NCBI GenBank assembly: GCA_028687435.1
Contig: JAQUAF010000014.1
Span: 1-64,000, forward strand
From: Verrucomicrobiia bacterium
Lineage (GTDB): Bacteria > Verrucomicrobiota > Verrucomicrobiia > JABWAM01
Direction of reading: 5' to 3'
DNA: 64,000 nucleotides
Shown: piece by piece, positions 55,301 to 56,090 of the stretch
How the letters are laid out: every line of letters begins with the position of its first letter
How positions within the stretch are numbered: the stretch's first letter is position 1
Translations under genes and position numbers: made by a program
The notes under the pieces: generated by a model
The model's input: the letters and a program-made list of their open reading frames with translations, nothing else
Database searches by the model: none
Told to the model about the DNA's origin: nothing

Positions 55301-55950
55301 TTCGACGGGAGGGCGGGGAAGTGGTGTACCAGCAGGCGCATGGGGAGGACTTGGGCGGGATGCGGCAGGCGATGGAACGGATTCAGGAACAGTTGGGAAC
55401 GCTCAACGGCATCGTGCATTCCGCATTGGTTTATCAGGACATGAGCTTGCGCCAGACCGGGGAGGCCGACTGGTTGACGGGGATGGATTCCAAGGCCCGG
55501 TCCAGCGCCGTGCTGTTCGAACTGGCCAGGGATTTGCCGTTGGATTTCCTGCTCTTTTTCGGATCGGCGCAGAGTTTCTTCAACGAAGCCCGCCGCAGTT
55601 CGTACGCCGCCGGATGCGGATTCCTTGACGCCTATGCCCGCGCCATGGCGCAGAAGGTGAGCTTCCCCGTCCAGATCATCAACTGGGGATTCTGGCGGCA
55701 CAGTTTCCAGCCCCTGCAACAACGCAACATGCGCGCCACCGGCCTGGGCCTCATTGAGCCCGCCGAAGGCATGCAGGCCATGGAAACCATCCTCAAAAAC
55801 GGCTGGACCCAGACCGCTTTTTTGAAAGCCGCCGACGAAGCCCTCCAGCGCATGAACATCACCCCCGCCTCCCGCTGGCTCCGCCTCCCCAGCCTCCGCC
55901 ACGACAACCGGGAGATGGAAAAACATCTGGAAGGGAGGCTGTTTGAGTAA
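24661..55950 (+). CDS. Trans-AT PKS/NRPS megasynthase, C-terminal part (A8 motif to terminal KS-KR)
   Basis: This 10,429-aa protein begins MYEFIGRVDQQVKIRGFRVE, which is motif A8, followed by A10 (NLKVDRK, Lys99). It then runs: PCP (Ser209); KS-DH-MT-ACP; KS-DH-KR-MT-ACP; KS-KR-ACP; KS-ECH-ACP-ACP; KS-DH-KR-ACP; KS-DH-KR-ACP; KS-KR. KS active-site cysteines are at 448, 1960, 3885, 5132, 6394, 7925 and 9430. No AT and no thioesterase are present. The ATG at 24661 has only a weak GGA as ribosome binding site, and nothing marks it as an evolved start. The frame is intact over 31 kb, which argues either that the split is recent or that the protein is still made. It ends without a carrier protein. 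Confidence 0.95.
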   Translation: MYEFIGRVDQQVKIRGFRVELGEIESQLNRLPGVKESAVVLKADAEGHSALTAFWIPKAGQPAVSSERLAEQLRRTLPDYMVPARFEALTSFPLTLNLKVDRKYLQVTKLAEVMERFGIGGAKNVSDLSLRGVATAADDDPHSAAGFGEARASSATRLLRPPGGLAMTSISQMQDELIRRLREMAAGVLRVELAEVEAERPLGELGFDSIRFTGLGVELNRAFGLNIDATLFYHYKTLRGVAEYLLQHHAGKVAAACRGGRADVVADGELAAGTPHVERTAVAVNEPVAIIGMDGRFPQAEDLEEFWRNLMAGRDAIGEFPWKRAGGEGDGGSPLWGGYLADVDRFDAPFFGISPREAAALDPRQRLFLETVWRAIESAGYAPGKLSGSRTGLFAGIVGGSEYDGEPDDPSVDSAAQILLGSAPSFVPSRVSYQLNLRGPSAPVDTACSSSLVALHRAVLALQTGQCDLAIAGGVNLILNPEISRAAVKTGMLSPDGRCKTFDVSANGYVRGEGVAALLLKPLSKARADGDPILAVIRGSAENHGGRAAAPTVPNPEAQCEVILEAWQRAGIHPSTITYIETHGTGTQLGDPIEVNGLKAAFARASAQSPVVQPKTGYCGLGSVKTNIGHLEASAGLAGVVKVVLAMQHGEIPGNLHFKSLNPKVRIDGSPFYIAGKNLPWTQLADEQGREIPRRAGVSAFGFSGVNAHVLIEEYREEKVKGFTVHGSTVQGSEVHGSRFTVGEGEGFRGQGTGGQEGEEPALIVLSARNKERLKVVAANLAGYLDRVIEPLREKFTLRELACTLRKGREEMPERLAFVASSLAEVREKLGRFASGSGDAEDLFVGNANQRSRMGTLVEGEAGMVYLKTLFQERDWTKIAQLWVNGVSFDFVLESEKGCRRLSLPAYPFERRRYWLKRRKRTAAENLSPLLDGVLPDLQSGGLFGKKFSSGEWVLAEHRVGGRAILPAVACLEMALAAAKSLMPGRRMELRSVVWLRPFESEAAGGELRVRLWKEGEGTRFAVESRREDQTLVHARGELTEARVAEKTGALDLPGIQARCSREMEGGEIYRRFVQVGMEYGPHFQSVEKIWVGTDEVLARLTLPLVCETEFGRYGLHPSLTDGALQTAAAATLDSATKPYFPFGVERVEVFGSLEKNMWVWIKGKAEDGREMLLADSQGRVVARLSGYTIRQTQETAGTAAENRGSILWSVIADVEKLSPASMGLTPEEAALHVKGFEQLEKVGRLVLLKTLREEGLFWEAGHVMDFAALRERLRVVPQYEGLADSLVRFLAQGGFVEVEGETIRTTVGGSSALPGELSQVEELKGQLGRDFPAMSAHGELLFRCIEFLPAVLRGEMSGTEVMFPNGSTELVSRIYQNTVLLNYFDRLAAAVARGCVERYSRELAGKRTVRILEVGAGTGGTTAFVAEALRESGIPVEYFYTDISTAFKRHGEKQFAGRYPFMRFQTLDLEKDVAAQGFSLHSMDLAVGGNVVHTTMSLRRSLQNIKGLLKPDGALVLVEGVEARMFISLTYGLLEGWWNIEDPGRRIRHAPLLKAEQWRQALREEGFREIHVLGQSSPEAAQLFQAVFAAESDGRFAAATQPSAAAGQPEKLKQEKAAVLSQTVDAGDFLAAKVGGVVKRVLQLPDEELELTATFESLGVDSILAVEIIEKLNAALPVKLRSTDLFNYATIANLTDHLRELLGEEGEARLVEAEGQKAASGSLRVRQADEAIPDTRLLRRLPPPSSDSGETRRQPPRNDIESEEAPGLTVSSEPMTRMAQPQRSDSAIMPIAIIGLSCQFPEAVDAGQFWRNLAEGRDCVGEIPSSRWPLEGFFSEDRKAAARSYSKWGGFLPNAGGFDPLFFSLSPREAEFMDPQQRLFLMESWKALEDAGYSNRQLNACRCGVFVGCGTGDYEHKLRETDDWGESYAFMGNTSAMLAARISYHLNLKGPSVAVDTACSSSLVAIHLACESLRSGTSDLALAGGVTVMCTPRFHVWASKAGMLSPTGRCRPFSADADGIAAGEGVGAVILKRLDDAIRDKDPIYGVIRGSGLSQDGKTNGITAPSAPAQTALETEIYTRFDIHPETISYVECHGTGTKLGDPIEMDALTDAFRRFTQKTGFCAVGSVKSNVGHTLSAAGIASVIKVLLALKHGELPPTLHCERPNEHIDLSNSPFHLNRERRPWLRQEGQPRRAAVSSFGVSGTNAHLVIEEAPVLERKSAPAPVCLATLSAQTATALRRRQEDLLKWLETEDGRSASISEISRTLNEGRSHFEKRAAWVVESADELREGLRRFLAGESAGNAVTGEAGKQTASQAAQFRSQQQALLADLGKVAADDRKTLREKLLALGGLYAKGCEVDWAALARGESGCRLSMPAYPFELRRFWYEGKRKTPGVAAAAMGPLLDGPAPSWEAGGVFGKRLDPAERVLAEHRVGGRAILPGVACLEMALAAAQSMMTGRQKPALKSVVWLRPLEAGHAPQDVRVKLRREKGGIEFRIESVSGGQSRVHVQGHVEDLNDSGWAETVELADVRARCNRELGREEIYRKFSKAGIEYGPYFRSIEQLWVGNEEALARLKLPAGCEGELERYVLHPSLMDGALQAAAGMALAGGEEPSEPRLPFSVDAVEAGGKMGAEMWVHVRGRAEQGADLSLLDGRGRVAVRMTGYRTRSAKEGMREGYFTTEWVESPLVAGAAQPPGVVWLVAGAKTLLEDELRKAGGEVHELRLANENVSRGERQWEADARDPVSLAEGLKNLPAPDVIYFTAEPAEGADEFEKTHHGREQGVLSLFRLIKGLQRLGWWKSGLKLRVATHGGWAVTPNEDFSPSLAAISGMVGSIGREYPDIDMACVDVGGVSAANAATAAAALVCEPAQKLSQKTAWRGGRRYELALCPTEIPAAKSGAFRKGGVYVLAGGAGGIGFVLSQHLARQYGARVAWIGRRPQDAEIQEKIRTIARLGGEAVYFSTDTIRLDETRKVFAAVREKWGRVNGVAHAAVVLRDRHFDRMREDDFLAALAPKMEGMLVLTRAAVDAAADWMMVFSSIESVANGPGQSNYAAGCAFADGYARWAEKQFGMPTHVVNWSYWGSVGVVATEQHRAAMAKLGMGSIEPQQGIEAIERMMAHRLPQVFVIKASETLMEEFGVRPGRRKRMAAARYGSMMENLKRSLAGASGGELRPKEDLVRRELDAMTELDRLGRLALANKLKEGGVLAVEGDCMDWLRLKQRLGVLPRHERLLSTMIEVLMKGGFLGENEAGWRVTEAAGQPEVSVEALRLAHENFAWKNPEFAPHAHLLLVCIAALPEVLCGARPATEVLFPGGSLKLVEKIYAGTTLTNYFNRLMAFAVEKAVAARLAGLAPEAKLRLVEIGAGTGSTTEFVAEALKRHAERIEYVFSDVSAGFEKHFQNRFGGRYPFMRFQVIDLERGLEEQGMKPGSADMVLAANAVHVCRNLHRSLQMLKALLQPHGLLSLVEVTRVTVFNSLTYGLLDGWWAFDDGGRRLPHSPVLSRAHWNQVLLEEGFKRVAAAEQWQGVAAGDLQSVLLAEKEGVEVVSQSEDAASGGAKVSSENMATPEPRPPLKEQSRSGFESMTAIPGMIGERVRNVLLRVLRLEPSNLSDDTTFDRLGVDSIVAVEVIDALNQELEIDLRSVDLFNYSTAQALTDHIVERFGEAVAGRMRQSGQKQDQAEARVPKSESGVVESKSQTTAAAAETSASPASGAIAIVGMSGRFPDAANVEELWRNLAAGKDCVHEITRWRLEDFYSPERETPGRSYCKDAGLLSNVDLFDPLFFNLSPHEAELMDPQHRLFLMECWRALEDSGYGNRELDGMRCGVFVGCGGGDYEQILRQAGRDNETYAFIGGSSSILSARISYHLNLKGPSFAVDTACSSSGVALHLACESLRARTSDMALAGGVTVMSTPRYMVVTGQGGMLSPTGRCQAFGSGADGFVPAEGAVVLVLKRLEDARRDGDHVYGVIRGMAINQDGKTNGITAPNGPSQTALEVEVYEKSGIHPDTIDYVECHGTGTQLGDPIEVGALTDAFRRFTGKNNFCALGSIKSNIGHTAMAAAVSSVIKVLLSMKHRQLAPALHCEKTNPKIDFEKSPFYVNRELRNWEAPEGHPRRAAVSSFGLSGTNVHFVIEEAPADAPVSADARGDYLFCLSARDEAALKRRLRGLADWLETPDGMAAGLEGISRTLNAGRSHFEHRCALLAGSKNELREALRRLERGETSTGLFAGKAERFSAADAVIYRQMQRTVMDELETGSGNVRREKLTVLGGLYVKGAELDWKALHRGEAMKRISLPTYPFAGERYWVDVTESLRGDRSGERRSNLATGIASSAGRTRTAIASDIQGDVFAPKDERYLSFVPDWQASPLNLADGFQLTGNVLLFDQDERLARAICERHAGATVMRVLPGTEYQQTERQIVIRPDEEEDYVRLLESVTPKTVVFCWPGKSATLDDSLKLGVEAVYGLARSLIRSRSKEPVQWLFVHSPDAAPQVAAISAFIQTVSEEQPRIRVRTVMVDNPGAEVLDELGAKESLAVRYRDGQRESRRLAEKELTSDAAGWFRQNGVYLITGGAGGLGWIFSEYLARKYQARLVWLGRSELKEEGKKRLETLRTLGSEALYVRGDVTRKEDVMEAVRQGRERFGCIHGVIHAAGVTRNNFLLNKSLADLRRVMEAKVKGTLNLDEALAAEALDGFLMCSSIASVLPEAGQSDYAFANRFLDEFALRREELRRRGERQGRTMAINWQMWRVAEIMGDVSTEELMARAEQTVRLTGLPPLTPEQGVRLLERAAACDWGSGLLVYGRREVLLRRIAQAEGRLLPAAGSAPVLSDEVLHEKTAAYVKELVADLLKIPVERFEADKPFAEYGLDSILVVKFNARVSQDLPQMSKTLLFEYPHVTAVSRHLVEAHRAELMKLFAGGGESQTMTVETPEVPRVEALSAPKPVPEAVGQQDIAIIGLAGRYPQADHLAAYWKNLRDGRDCIREIPSERWGNADLYDPDRTKAGEGRLYCKWGGFMDGVDEFDSQFFGISPAEAETMDPQERLFLQTAWHALEDAGYARSQLARWVNGDEQPEVGVFAGVTHNTYQLLGVLRNTRQPTKVDHSGGWSLANRVSYAFNFRGPSLPVDTACSASLSAIHLACESLRRGECRMALAGGVNLHLHPVKMINACAMGMLSPTGQCHSYGADADGYVPGEGVGAVVLKPLAQAEKDGDFIYGVIKASAINHGGRTNGFNVPNPAAQAAVIVKAFQQGGIDPRTISYVEGHGTGTELGDPIEVDGLTRAFAEVRRAREENPAALKPWCALGSVKSNMGHLEAAAGIAGLTKILLQMRYRQLAPSLHAEKVNPNIDFSRTPFKMQTALSVWEQPSVDGKPCPRRAGISSFGAGGSNAHLVVEEYPSNAGAPAAEPHSHPALIVLSAAGGTQLKQQAARLLDHLEHAAPEEIETLADAAFTLQAAREAMEERLAFVADSLDEFRERLTEFVRDGKSGGMIHQGRVGRGTARTEENLTGVDLRNPTREQLDALGKRWVGGAAFDWRELYQGQKPRRVSLPGYVFLRKRHWYGSFRSEQTMPVKPAVTVVASAKEAAVPMTHWLESAKDFAVRREVSLEIVESEIAVVRMQDRENRNMFTPGILKGLMASFAEIERNQAVKAVIVTGCDNVFCMGGTREELMNMSDQISSFADLEFVFKGFLQCRVPVIAAIQGHAAGGGLVFGLYADMVVMAEEGLYSAVFTKYGFTPGMGATFILPDKLGEALATEMMMTAATYRGTDLRQRGANVVFRPQQQVFAEALTMARALVEKPAHTLKTLKQGLARRKLEKLPEVIADEVRMHAETFGQPEVKQRIAQYIRVSEKAMPLAGAVASETKMQYQEAAVPATLPHLNPPLVKGRLNDAPPAKGEMEGVGHLPAIQEKLAECLCETLHLERGALDPQASFRDLGLDSVSGVEFIHAVNRLYSLHLDGSIVYDYSSLQTLSEYVAGLAKKNMGEDSVSKMPFVDHGMSSVEPQSQMEEQGLLRRYAPRNDNEGLPSSEQSHLLAVQEKLAEYLCETLHLERGAFDPQASFRDLGLDSVSGVEFIHAVNRFYGLHLDGSIVYDYPSLVALSEYVTGLVRKNRGEDPVAPVPAAVSHALVREAVVLKNPAAPAAETTDTRKISLQSLTPPASGKIQLRSVEAAGSVPAALTEVPTPIRLVSVEDRSVAQAQNIPAARPSAPSAGEKRVSEIAIIGMACRLPGAPDLKAYWRNLINGVDSITEAPKDRWDGDAIFDPNPDAEGKTYCKWGGFIEGVDQFDPLFFNLSHGEAEVMDPQQRVFLEEAWKAFEHAGYSPRSLSNKKCGVFVGATVGEYGNILRRENLKLLHSAAAGMGLTPSILTARISYLLNLKGPSVSIDTACSSSLVALHQACQSIQTGDCEMALVGGISLMLDAGQWLTTSKMRMLSPRGRCCPFDQKADGIALSEGVAVIIVKPLDKAIEDGDRVYAVIKGSCINQDGKTNGITAPSAISQAEVEKEAYRRAGVNPADIGLIEAHGTGTSLGDPVEVRGLTEAFRSQTDKKQFCALGSVKSNIGHTSFAAGLAGVIKVALSMEHGRIPPTLHFEKANEHIDFSNSPFFVNTQPHEWSQTPGKPRIGAVSSFGYSGTNAHVVLAEPPAEVAARGNPPSGRQVITLSAKTLEALKQKVEQLRLYLVADDGGEPGNQPVLHSDLSLSDMAYTLQMGRHNMDYRLAFTAADVKEMYQRLTELVQGGQRGGMVWRGWVENLERKVAMRKASPTALEETAQGWVEGTDVDWTPLYAGMKPRRAPLPAYPFARERCWVQREQVVADDATGVPPAWPKPLQRGEGTPSIVQKEGRGSCAASDERLTPSIPGVETDGVDLRRFSRRVTVTDFFLRDHRVNGRCQLPGAAMLDLVARAARRAGQTAAIEMHGVVWLRPLVVEDARDVHVVFHPEGGETVFEIVTGEKEQVVHAQGRLRAGAKTIPGWGDLIGIRSRCPERMSGEAFYRKFDSVGLSYGPGFRTVQEVWRGRDESLSRLELPVEMKGDAGSFLLHPGMIDGALQTAAVLLNAGPGSTPAPFSLGNLRFAALDPVCYAHVVRKTGPGGVEKFHVTVMDEQGIVLVEIRDFTVRQQGTPDAGGAQLVYLRTQWENRPLPAQPENALAGTLALFDDSPGLADLIRNRQPALKVVRVVAGDCYRNDGQVVTIRAGGESDYEQFAREVAPDHVIHRWAREETDLTTALALGAESMFLLSRALLRCGLTRDLPLLFLYPESHRAVYEAVGGLAKTLVQEQPRLHCKTIACGEVDAGILDELAAWDGGVEIRHAHGARQVRVMAPFQPSGGALPIRENGVYLLTGGAGALGMIFADDLARRFKARLVLCGRSPLNDTIRKRLHDLEAAGGRAVYVQGDVSRPEDAQRWVRIAKENFGAIHGVIHAAGVIRDSFAYNKSLADARAVLAPKILGVFALDAATAGEPLDFFVNFSSVAGLLGNVGQCDYAMANAGLDAFAREREALRARGERQGRSLSINWPLWKEGGMNLSREMTAIKIGGLAPLDKVTGLRIFEQALAAGEPQIAGVLLTEEGMKQLSQPAAAPAVPAKAGEGGSVDKAEIAGLLRQRFSQLTKIPAARIQPREALEKYGMDSIMVMSFTQLLEKDFGPLSKTLLFEYQTLEALAGYFQANHAQRLGELLGVKAIEVVQGGAGSFDGAQDKLAPPSIYQETDQAIVMVKTPAIEKTIEVVHGGAGAPPSIRQEADRAVATEEIAIIGLFGRFPMADSPEEFWRNLAAGRDCIVEVPEDRWDFRRYFDAKPSRPGKTYNKWGGFLRDVDKFDPVFFRIMPREAETMDPQERLFLETVWRTVEDAGYRQSVLRQKSVGVFVGVMYGQYQLLGLEKSDAGHLLSLSSSYASVANRVSYFFDWHGPSMAIDTMCSSSLTAIHLACDSLRKGESELAVAGGVNLALHPIKDVGLAQGGFAAADGRCKSFGEGGDGYVPGEGVGAVLLKPLSRAIADGDSIYAVIKATCLNHGGKTNGYTVPNPQAQSRVIAEALKKADVDPRTLTYLEAHGTGTSLGDPIEITGLTQAFQLAVQEKYPGTGGLPRQFCSIGSVKSNVGHLEAAAGIAGVAKVLLQMKHQMLVPSLHSRERNPHIPFEETPFVVQQNAEAWRPAQIERDGQMVALPRRAGISSFGAGGSNAHVILEEYAAPARPRTAADSQPVLINLSAANPDRLRAVVKNLLEWMANANPEEAGQPALADVAFTLQTGRESLEERLAFVVSAWGGLKMALEGFLSGDPAVEFIAGNARQTDGAPALLVEGEEGRQFLDSLIHKRNLNKLARLWVNGVEIPWENLYEGQSPRRARLPGYPFARERYWIPADWRPAAGLAADVQGGWLHPLVQRNESTLREQIFRSRFSGEEVFFRDHVAQGQKMMPGAATLELALTGLRLAAETDGIRLREVLWAQPVAAGEGGVAVKLGLTPDESGSVNFELSNEAGDVLAHGRGEAWDAAEREVLDLSAIQARCGQRLEAKALYESFASHGLVYGEGLRVIRQIGHGDGEMWSELVVPAGWEAGKYRLHPALVDGALQSLGVLGGGGEVLEVPFAVSEVCCVEALPERCFAYGRIEEQSGGSRRYEIKLLSEKGEVLAWLRGLTVRRLEKPKAEALFYRPVWQPRELSSAAAPAGGVLLLLDETGGWEKTWADAGWSVVRVTPGSRYESHGLAVSLRRDQIEDYERLLREHPAAAVVHGWSKAGVELDEALERGVCSVHILTQALMKTGRGETLTMLYVYPAGEAVYEAVGGYAKSLRMEQPKLRLKTAGVEKIGDILPGELTDESLEVRFRNGQRETRKLEEVKPADGPAAKNLKAGGVYAVTGGAGGLGLVFAEYLAKEYNARLVLAGRSDLSEEKRERLAGLGENVIYVKADVGDPSGAAEMVRQAKERFGRLDGILHAAGELRDGLIWSKSREDLMAVLRSKVRGLLALDAATREEPLDWLALFSSTAGLLGNAGQSDYAYANAFMDAWARRRAEQGGEHCGRVVSINWPLWQSGGMQAKGGSGEEFGLAALDRASGLEIFERALAIGEPQIWGCLGNREKIRTRLIEAPAAKPAVSVAPAVSQAVPGDFMGKREAVEYLKQKFAALTKLPLAQIHGDEPIENYGLDSITAASFAQVLEKDLGELSKTLLFEYQTLDALADFLMKNHGEALREVAGGRKTEIAKPAEVVKPITVWRSGGAAGSGGAGAPPSIGKMENEERAFAAPEWLQPRRRVDEEIAIIGVSGRYPLADDLEEFWSNLAAGKDCIGEVPQDRWDYHSYYDSEPGKPGKTSNKWGGFMRDVDKFDAMFFNISPREAQFMDPQERLFLETVWQTLEDGGYCKSGLNDRKVGVFVGVMYAQYQLYGVEERLKGNPISLSASFATIANRISYYFNWHGPSMAVDTMCSSSLTSIHLACESLKRGECEMAVAGGVNTTVHPEKDIVLSQSGFSASDGRCKAFGEGGDGYVPGEGVGALLLKPLSRARADGDRIYGVIKASALNHGGKTNGYTVPNSKSQAEVILDALGKAGIDPRAIGYIEAHGTGTSLGDPIEITGLQQAFTSAMKNTGGVIRPFCAIGSVKSNIGHCESAAGIAGVTKVLLQLKHKKLVPSIHAETLNPRIKFDSTWFRVQRRLEAWDAPRVAGKAGPRLAGVSSFGAGGANAHLLIEEYREAQAPVGLPQPVQPVLVVLSAKNEERLRVVAARLLRNLEFRLSREANGEGVNEATEPEFLRRMAYTLQTGREALEERLVLEISHLREAVEKLKCWLGDGETAGLQRGHAKKPTDEVGKLREAGTLEATVRALAGERNLSALGRLWTGGATVDWTLLYGDKMPGKTGLPVYPFARTRYWVPKRGFRQTKPADAGGNEREQAQAAVAVSQPESQPDSFPSRLLMPDWTAAGETDGGGRLSVSGDRSQPVEVHEERLNSTLLVYSVERELQKALAQIHDAGLVTRIRVGDRTALVNEREWEVGRDDEHGFAHCLEQLARPGRVYFTGGLGLTLEGDEVARVVLAQKHGALAFLRLMRGMDRLGWLDKSMAIKAVTAGAFEVAPGELVSPYGAGLTGLVGSLVKEYPQLEMSCLDVAEGDLNDAERIRRMARMIAAGPGQHAGEKMALRDGKRFQLQLRLAEPVAGSGGGQVFRQGGRYMILGGGGSIGFYLSQYLARTAKARLAWVGRRPLDAGLQERMEQIRREGGEVVYQQAHGEDLGGMRQAMERIQEQLGTLNGIVHSALVYQDMSLRQTGEADWLTGMDSKARSSAVLFELARDLPLDFLLFFGSAQSFFNEARRSSYAAGCGFLDAYARAMAQKVSFPVQIINWGFWRHSFQPLQQRNMRATGLGLIEPAEGMQAMETILKNGWTQTAFLKAADEALQRMNITPASRWLRLPSLRHDNREMEKHLEGRLFE
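25046..25163 (+). repeat. R4 repeat with inverted ends in the A-PCP linker
   Basis: Bounded by CATTGCGAG and its inverse CTCGCAATG, with internal AGATTGCTTCGTCCGCCAGG. Translated in frame as an Ala/Arg/Ser-rich stretch (LRGVATAADDDPHSA...). This copy shows both terminal inverted repeats of the family. Confidence 0.85.
25510..29770 (+). other. Module 4: KS-DH-MT-ACP
   Basis: KS3 has DTACSSS (Cys448), ETHGTGT and NIGH. DH has HRVGGRAILP (His958) and DGALQ (Asp1122). The methyltransferase has VRILEVGAGTGGTT and YGLLEGWW, as in C-methyltransferases of trans-AT synthases. The ACP serine is Ser1663. There is no KR, so the DH lacks an obvious in-module substrate; a trans KR, or use of the DH elsewhere, would be needed. 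Confidence 0.85.
26820..26930 (+). repeat. R6 repeat tract behind KS3
   Basis: Tandem-like units of GGTTCACGGTTCAACGGTTC, then GGGACAGGGGACAGGAGGGC, are translated as FTVHGSTVQGSEVHGSRFTV and a G/Q/E-rich stretch. They sit between the KS core and its flanking segment, in frame, and match 10215-10360 in unit sequence. Confidence 0.85.
29826..29940 (+). repeat. R4 repeat in the linker before KS4
   Basis: Full-length copy with GTCATTGCGAG at the left and CTCGCAATGAC at the right. Inside are GAAGCAATCCCCGATACGAG and the CGTTTGCCTCCGCCTTCGTC segment also found at 6546 and 6951. Translated as LRVRQADEAIPDTRLLRR... in frame. Confidence 0.85.
30030..35670 (+). other. Module 5: KS-DH-KR-MT-ACP
   Basis: KS4 (Cys1960) is followed by DH (His2433 in HRVGGRAILP, Asp2598 in DGALQ), then KR with VLAGGAGGIG, active-site Ser in FSSIES and Tyr in SNYAAGC. 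The YAAGC form is usual in one trans-AT KR group. LRD at the stereo motif suggests a B-type KR. Next come a C-methyltransferase (VEIGAGTGSTT, YGLLDGWW) and an ACP (Ser3627). Expected product: alpha-methyl, alpha,beta-unsaturated extension. Confidence 0.85.
35367..35395 (+). repeat. R5 unit before the module 5 ACP
   Basis: CCGGAGCCCCGCCCTCCGTTG is translated as EPRPPLK in the MT-ACP linker. It is the same R5 core seen at 8088 and 3628. Short and in frame. Confidence 0.7.
35812..39410 (+). other. Module 6: KS-KR-ACP
   Basis: KS5 (Cys3885, ECHGTGT, NIGH) is followed by KR with LITGGAGGLG, catalytic Ser in MCSSIAS and Tyr/Asn in SDYAFAN. The stereo motif reads TRN and lacks the aspartate, so an A-type KR is predicted, unlike the others in this line. 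The ACP has YGLDSILVV (Ser4872). Expected product: beta-hydroxy extension. Confidence 0.85.
37605..37686 (+). repeat. R4 repeat in the KS5-KR linker
   Basis: Begins GTCATTGCGAGGAGATCGCT, includes GAGCGACGAAGCAATCTCGC and GGGATTGCTTCGTCCGCCGG, and ends in a decayed right inverted repeat (GGACTCGCA). Translated in frame as SLRGDRSGERRSNLATG. Confidence 0.8.
42298..42375 (+). repeat. R7 repeats in the ECH-ACP linker
   Basis: Two hairpin units are present: CCTCCCCTTGTCAAGGGGAG, and CTCCCCCTGCCAAGGGGGAG followed by ATGGAGGGGGTGGG. They are translated in frame as LNPPLVKGRLNDAPPAKGEM. Related to 11052-11090. Confidence 0.85.
42701..42736 (+). repeat. R4 fragment between the twin ACPs
   Basis: GGGATTGCTTCGTCGCTACG and CTCCTCGCAATGAC are translated as GLLRRYAPRND. 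This short R4 copy is located precisely between the two duplicated ACPs of module 7. Confidence 0.85.
43324..47720 (+). other. Module 8: KS-DH-KR-ACP
   Basis: KS7 (Cys6394, EAHGTGT, NIGH) is followed by a repeat linker, DH (HRVNGRCQLP His6892; DGALQ Asp7053), KR (LLTGGAGALG, FSSVAG, CDYAMAN; IRD stereo motif, B-type predicted) and ACP (Ser7638). The linker ends in SKTLLFEYQ, shared with module 9. Expected product: double bond. Confidence 0.85.
45134..45235 (+). repeat. R10 plus R5 repeats in the KS7-DH linker
   Basis: R10 (GCCTGCGTGGCCAAAGCCAC...CAGCGCGGCGAAGGC) is followed by an R5 relative (GAAGGGCGGGGTTCCTGCGC). The R10 segment is an inverted relative of 52391-52440. Translated in frame as TGVPPAWPKPLQRGEGTPSI and KEGRGSCAAS. 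Confidence 0.75.
47740..47897 (+). repeat. Two R5 units, one with an R3 unit nested inside
   Basis: At 47868-47897 an intact R5 reads GGTGGTGCAGGAGCCCCACC (peptide GGAGAPPSI). At 47740-47796 the same unit is interrupted after the glycine-alanine-glycine codons by a 27-bp R3-like insert (TCCTTCGACGGTGCTCAGGA), giving GGAGSFDGAQDKLAPPSI. The insert length is a multiple of three, so the frame is kept. Confidence 0.85.
47926..52250 (+). other. Module 9: KS-DH-KR-ACP
   Basis: KS8 has DTMCSSS (Cys7925), EAHGTGT and NVGH. DH has HVAQGQKMMP (His8416) and DGALQ (Asp8575). KR has VTGGAGGLG, FSSTAG and SDYAYAN, with LRD (B-type predicted). The ACP is at Ser9153 and is followed by the same SKTLLFEYQ helix as module 8. 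Expected product: double bond, conjugated with the unit from module 8. Confidence 0.85.
52325..52440 (+). repeat. R5 and R10 repeats in the linker before KS9
   Basis: AGCGGTGGTGCGGCAGGG and GGTGGTGCGGGAGCCCCACC are two R5-like units, followed by CGCCGGAGTGGCTTCAGCCA (R10). Translated in frame as GGAAGSGGAGAPPSI and AFAAPEWLQPRRRVDE. Confidence 0.8.
52441..55947 (+). other. Module 10 (incomplete): KS-KR, no carrier protein
   Basis: KS9 has DTMCSSS (Cys9430), EAHGTGT and NIGH. The KR (about 54390-55940) has LGGGGSIG, FFGSAQ and SSYAAGC and resembles the module 5 KR. The protein ends about 40 residues after the KR core. In module 5 that KR type is followed by MT-ACP, so a split module with its ACP on another protein, or a truncation, is likely. 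No such gene follows in the window. Confidence 0.85.
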
Positions 55951-55961
55951 GCAAACCCAAT

Positions 55962-56047
55962 GGGGTCACTCTCAACACTTAACATGCCCCGAGATTTTTT
56001 TCTTTTGAATGTGCGTGAAACAATGTTAAGAGTTGAGAATTGACCCC
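55962..56047. repeat. R9 hairpin repeat, copy 1, directly after the megasynthase stop
   Basis: Left arm GGGGTCACTCTCAACACTTA and right arm ending GAGTTGAGAATTGACCCC are near-perfect inverted repeats of about 24 bp, with a centre containing GTGCGTGAAACAATGTTAAG. A close copy lies at 56918-57000. It starts 12 bp after the PKS stop codon. It can fold into a long stem and might influence transcript ends, but it lacks a U-tract. Confidence 0.85.
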
Positions 56048-56090
56048 CCTGTTGGTGCCTGATTCACCTAGACAAATTTTGAGGACAATA

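Noticed and set aside
4990-55900. Long minus-strand open frames opposite the PKS (for example around 37606-42276 and 47092-52083)
   Set aside because: They are mirror effects of strongly biased codon use on the + strand, have proline/arginine/histidine-rich low-complexity products and match no family.
4253-55947. Cis acyltransferase domains
   Set aside because: After each KS only the trans-AT flanking segment (ending in a YPF...YW-type motif) is found; no GHSxG acyltransferase motif is present.
55962-56047. Rho-independent terminator of the megasynthase
   Set aside because: The stem is long enough but has no following U-tract, and the same sequence recurs as a dispersed repeat.
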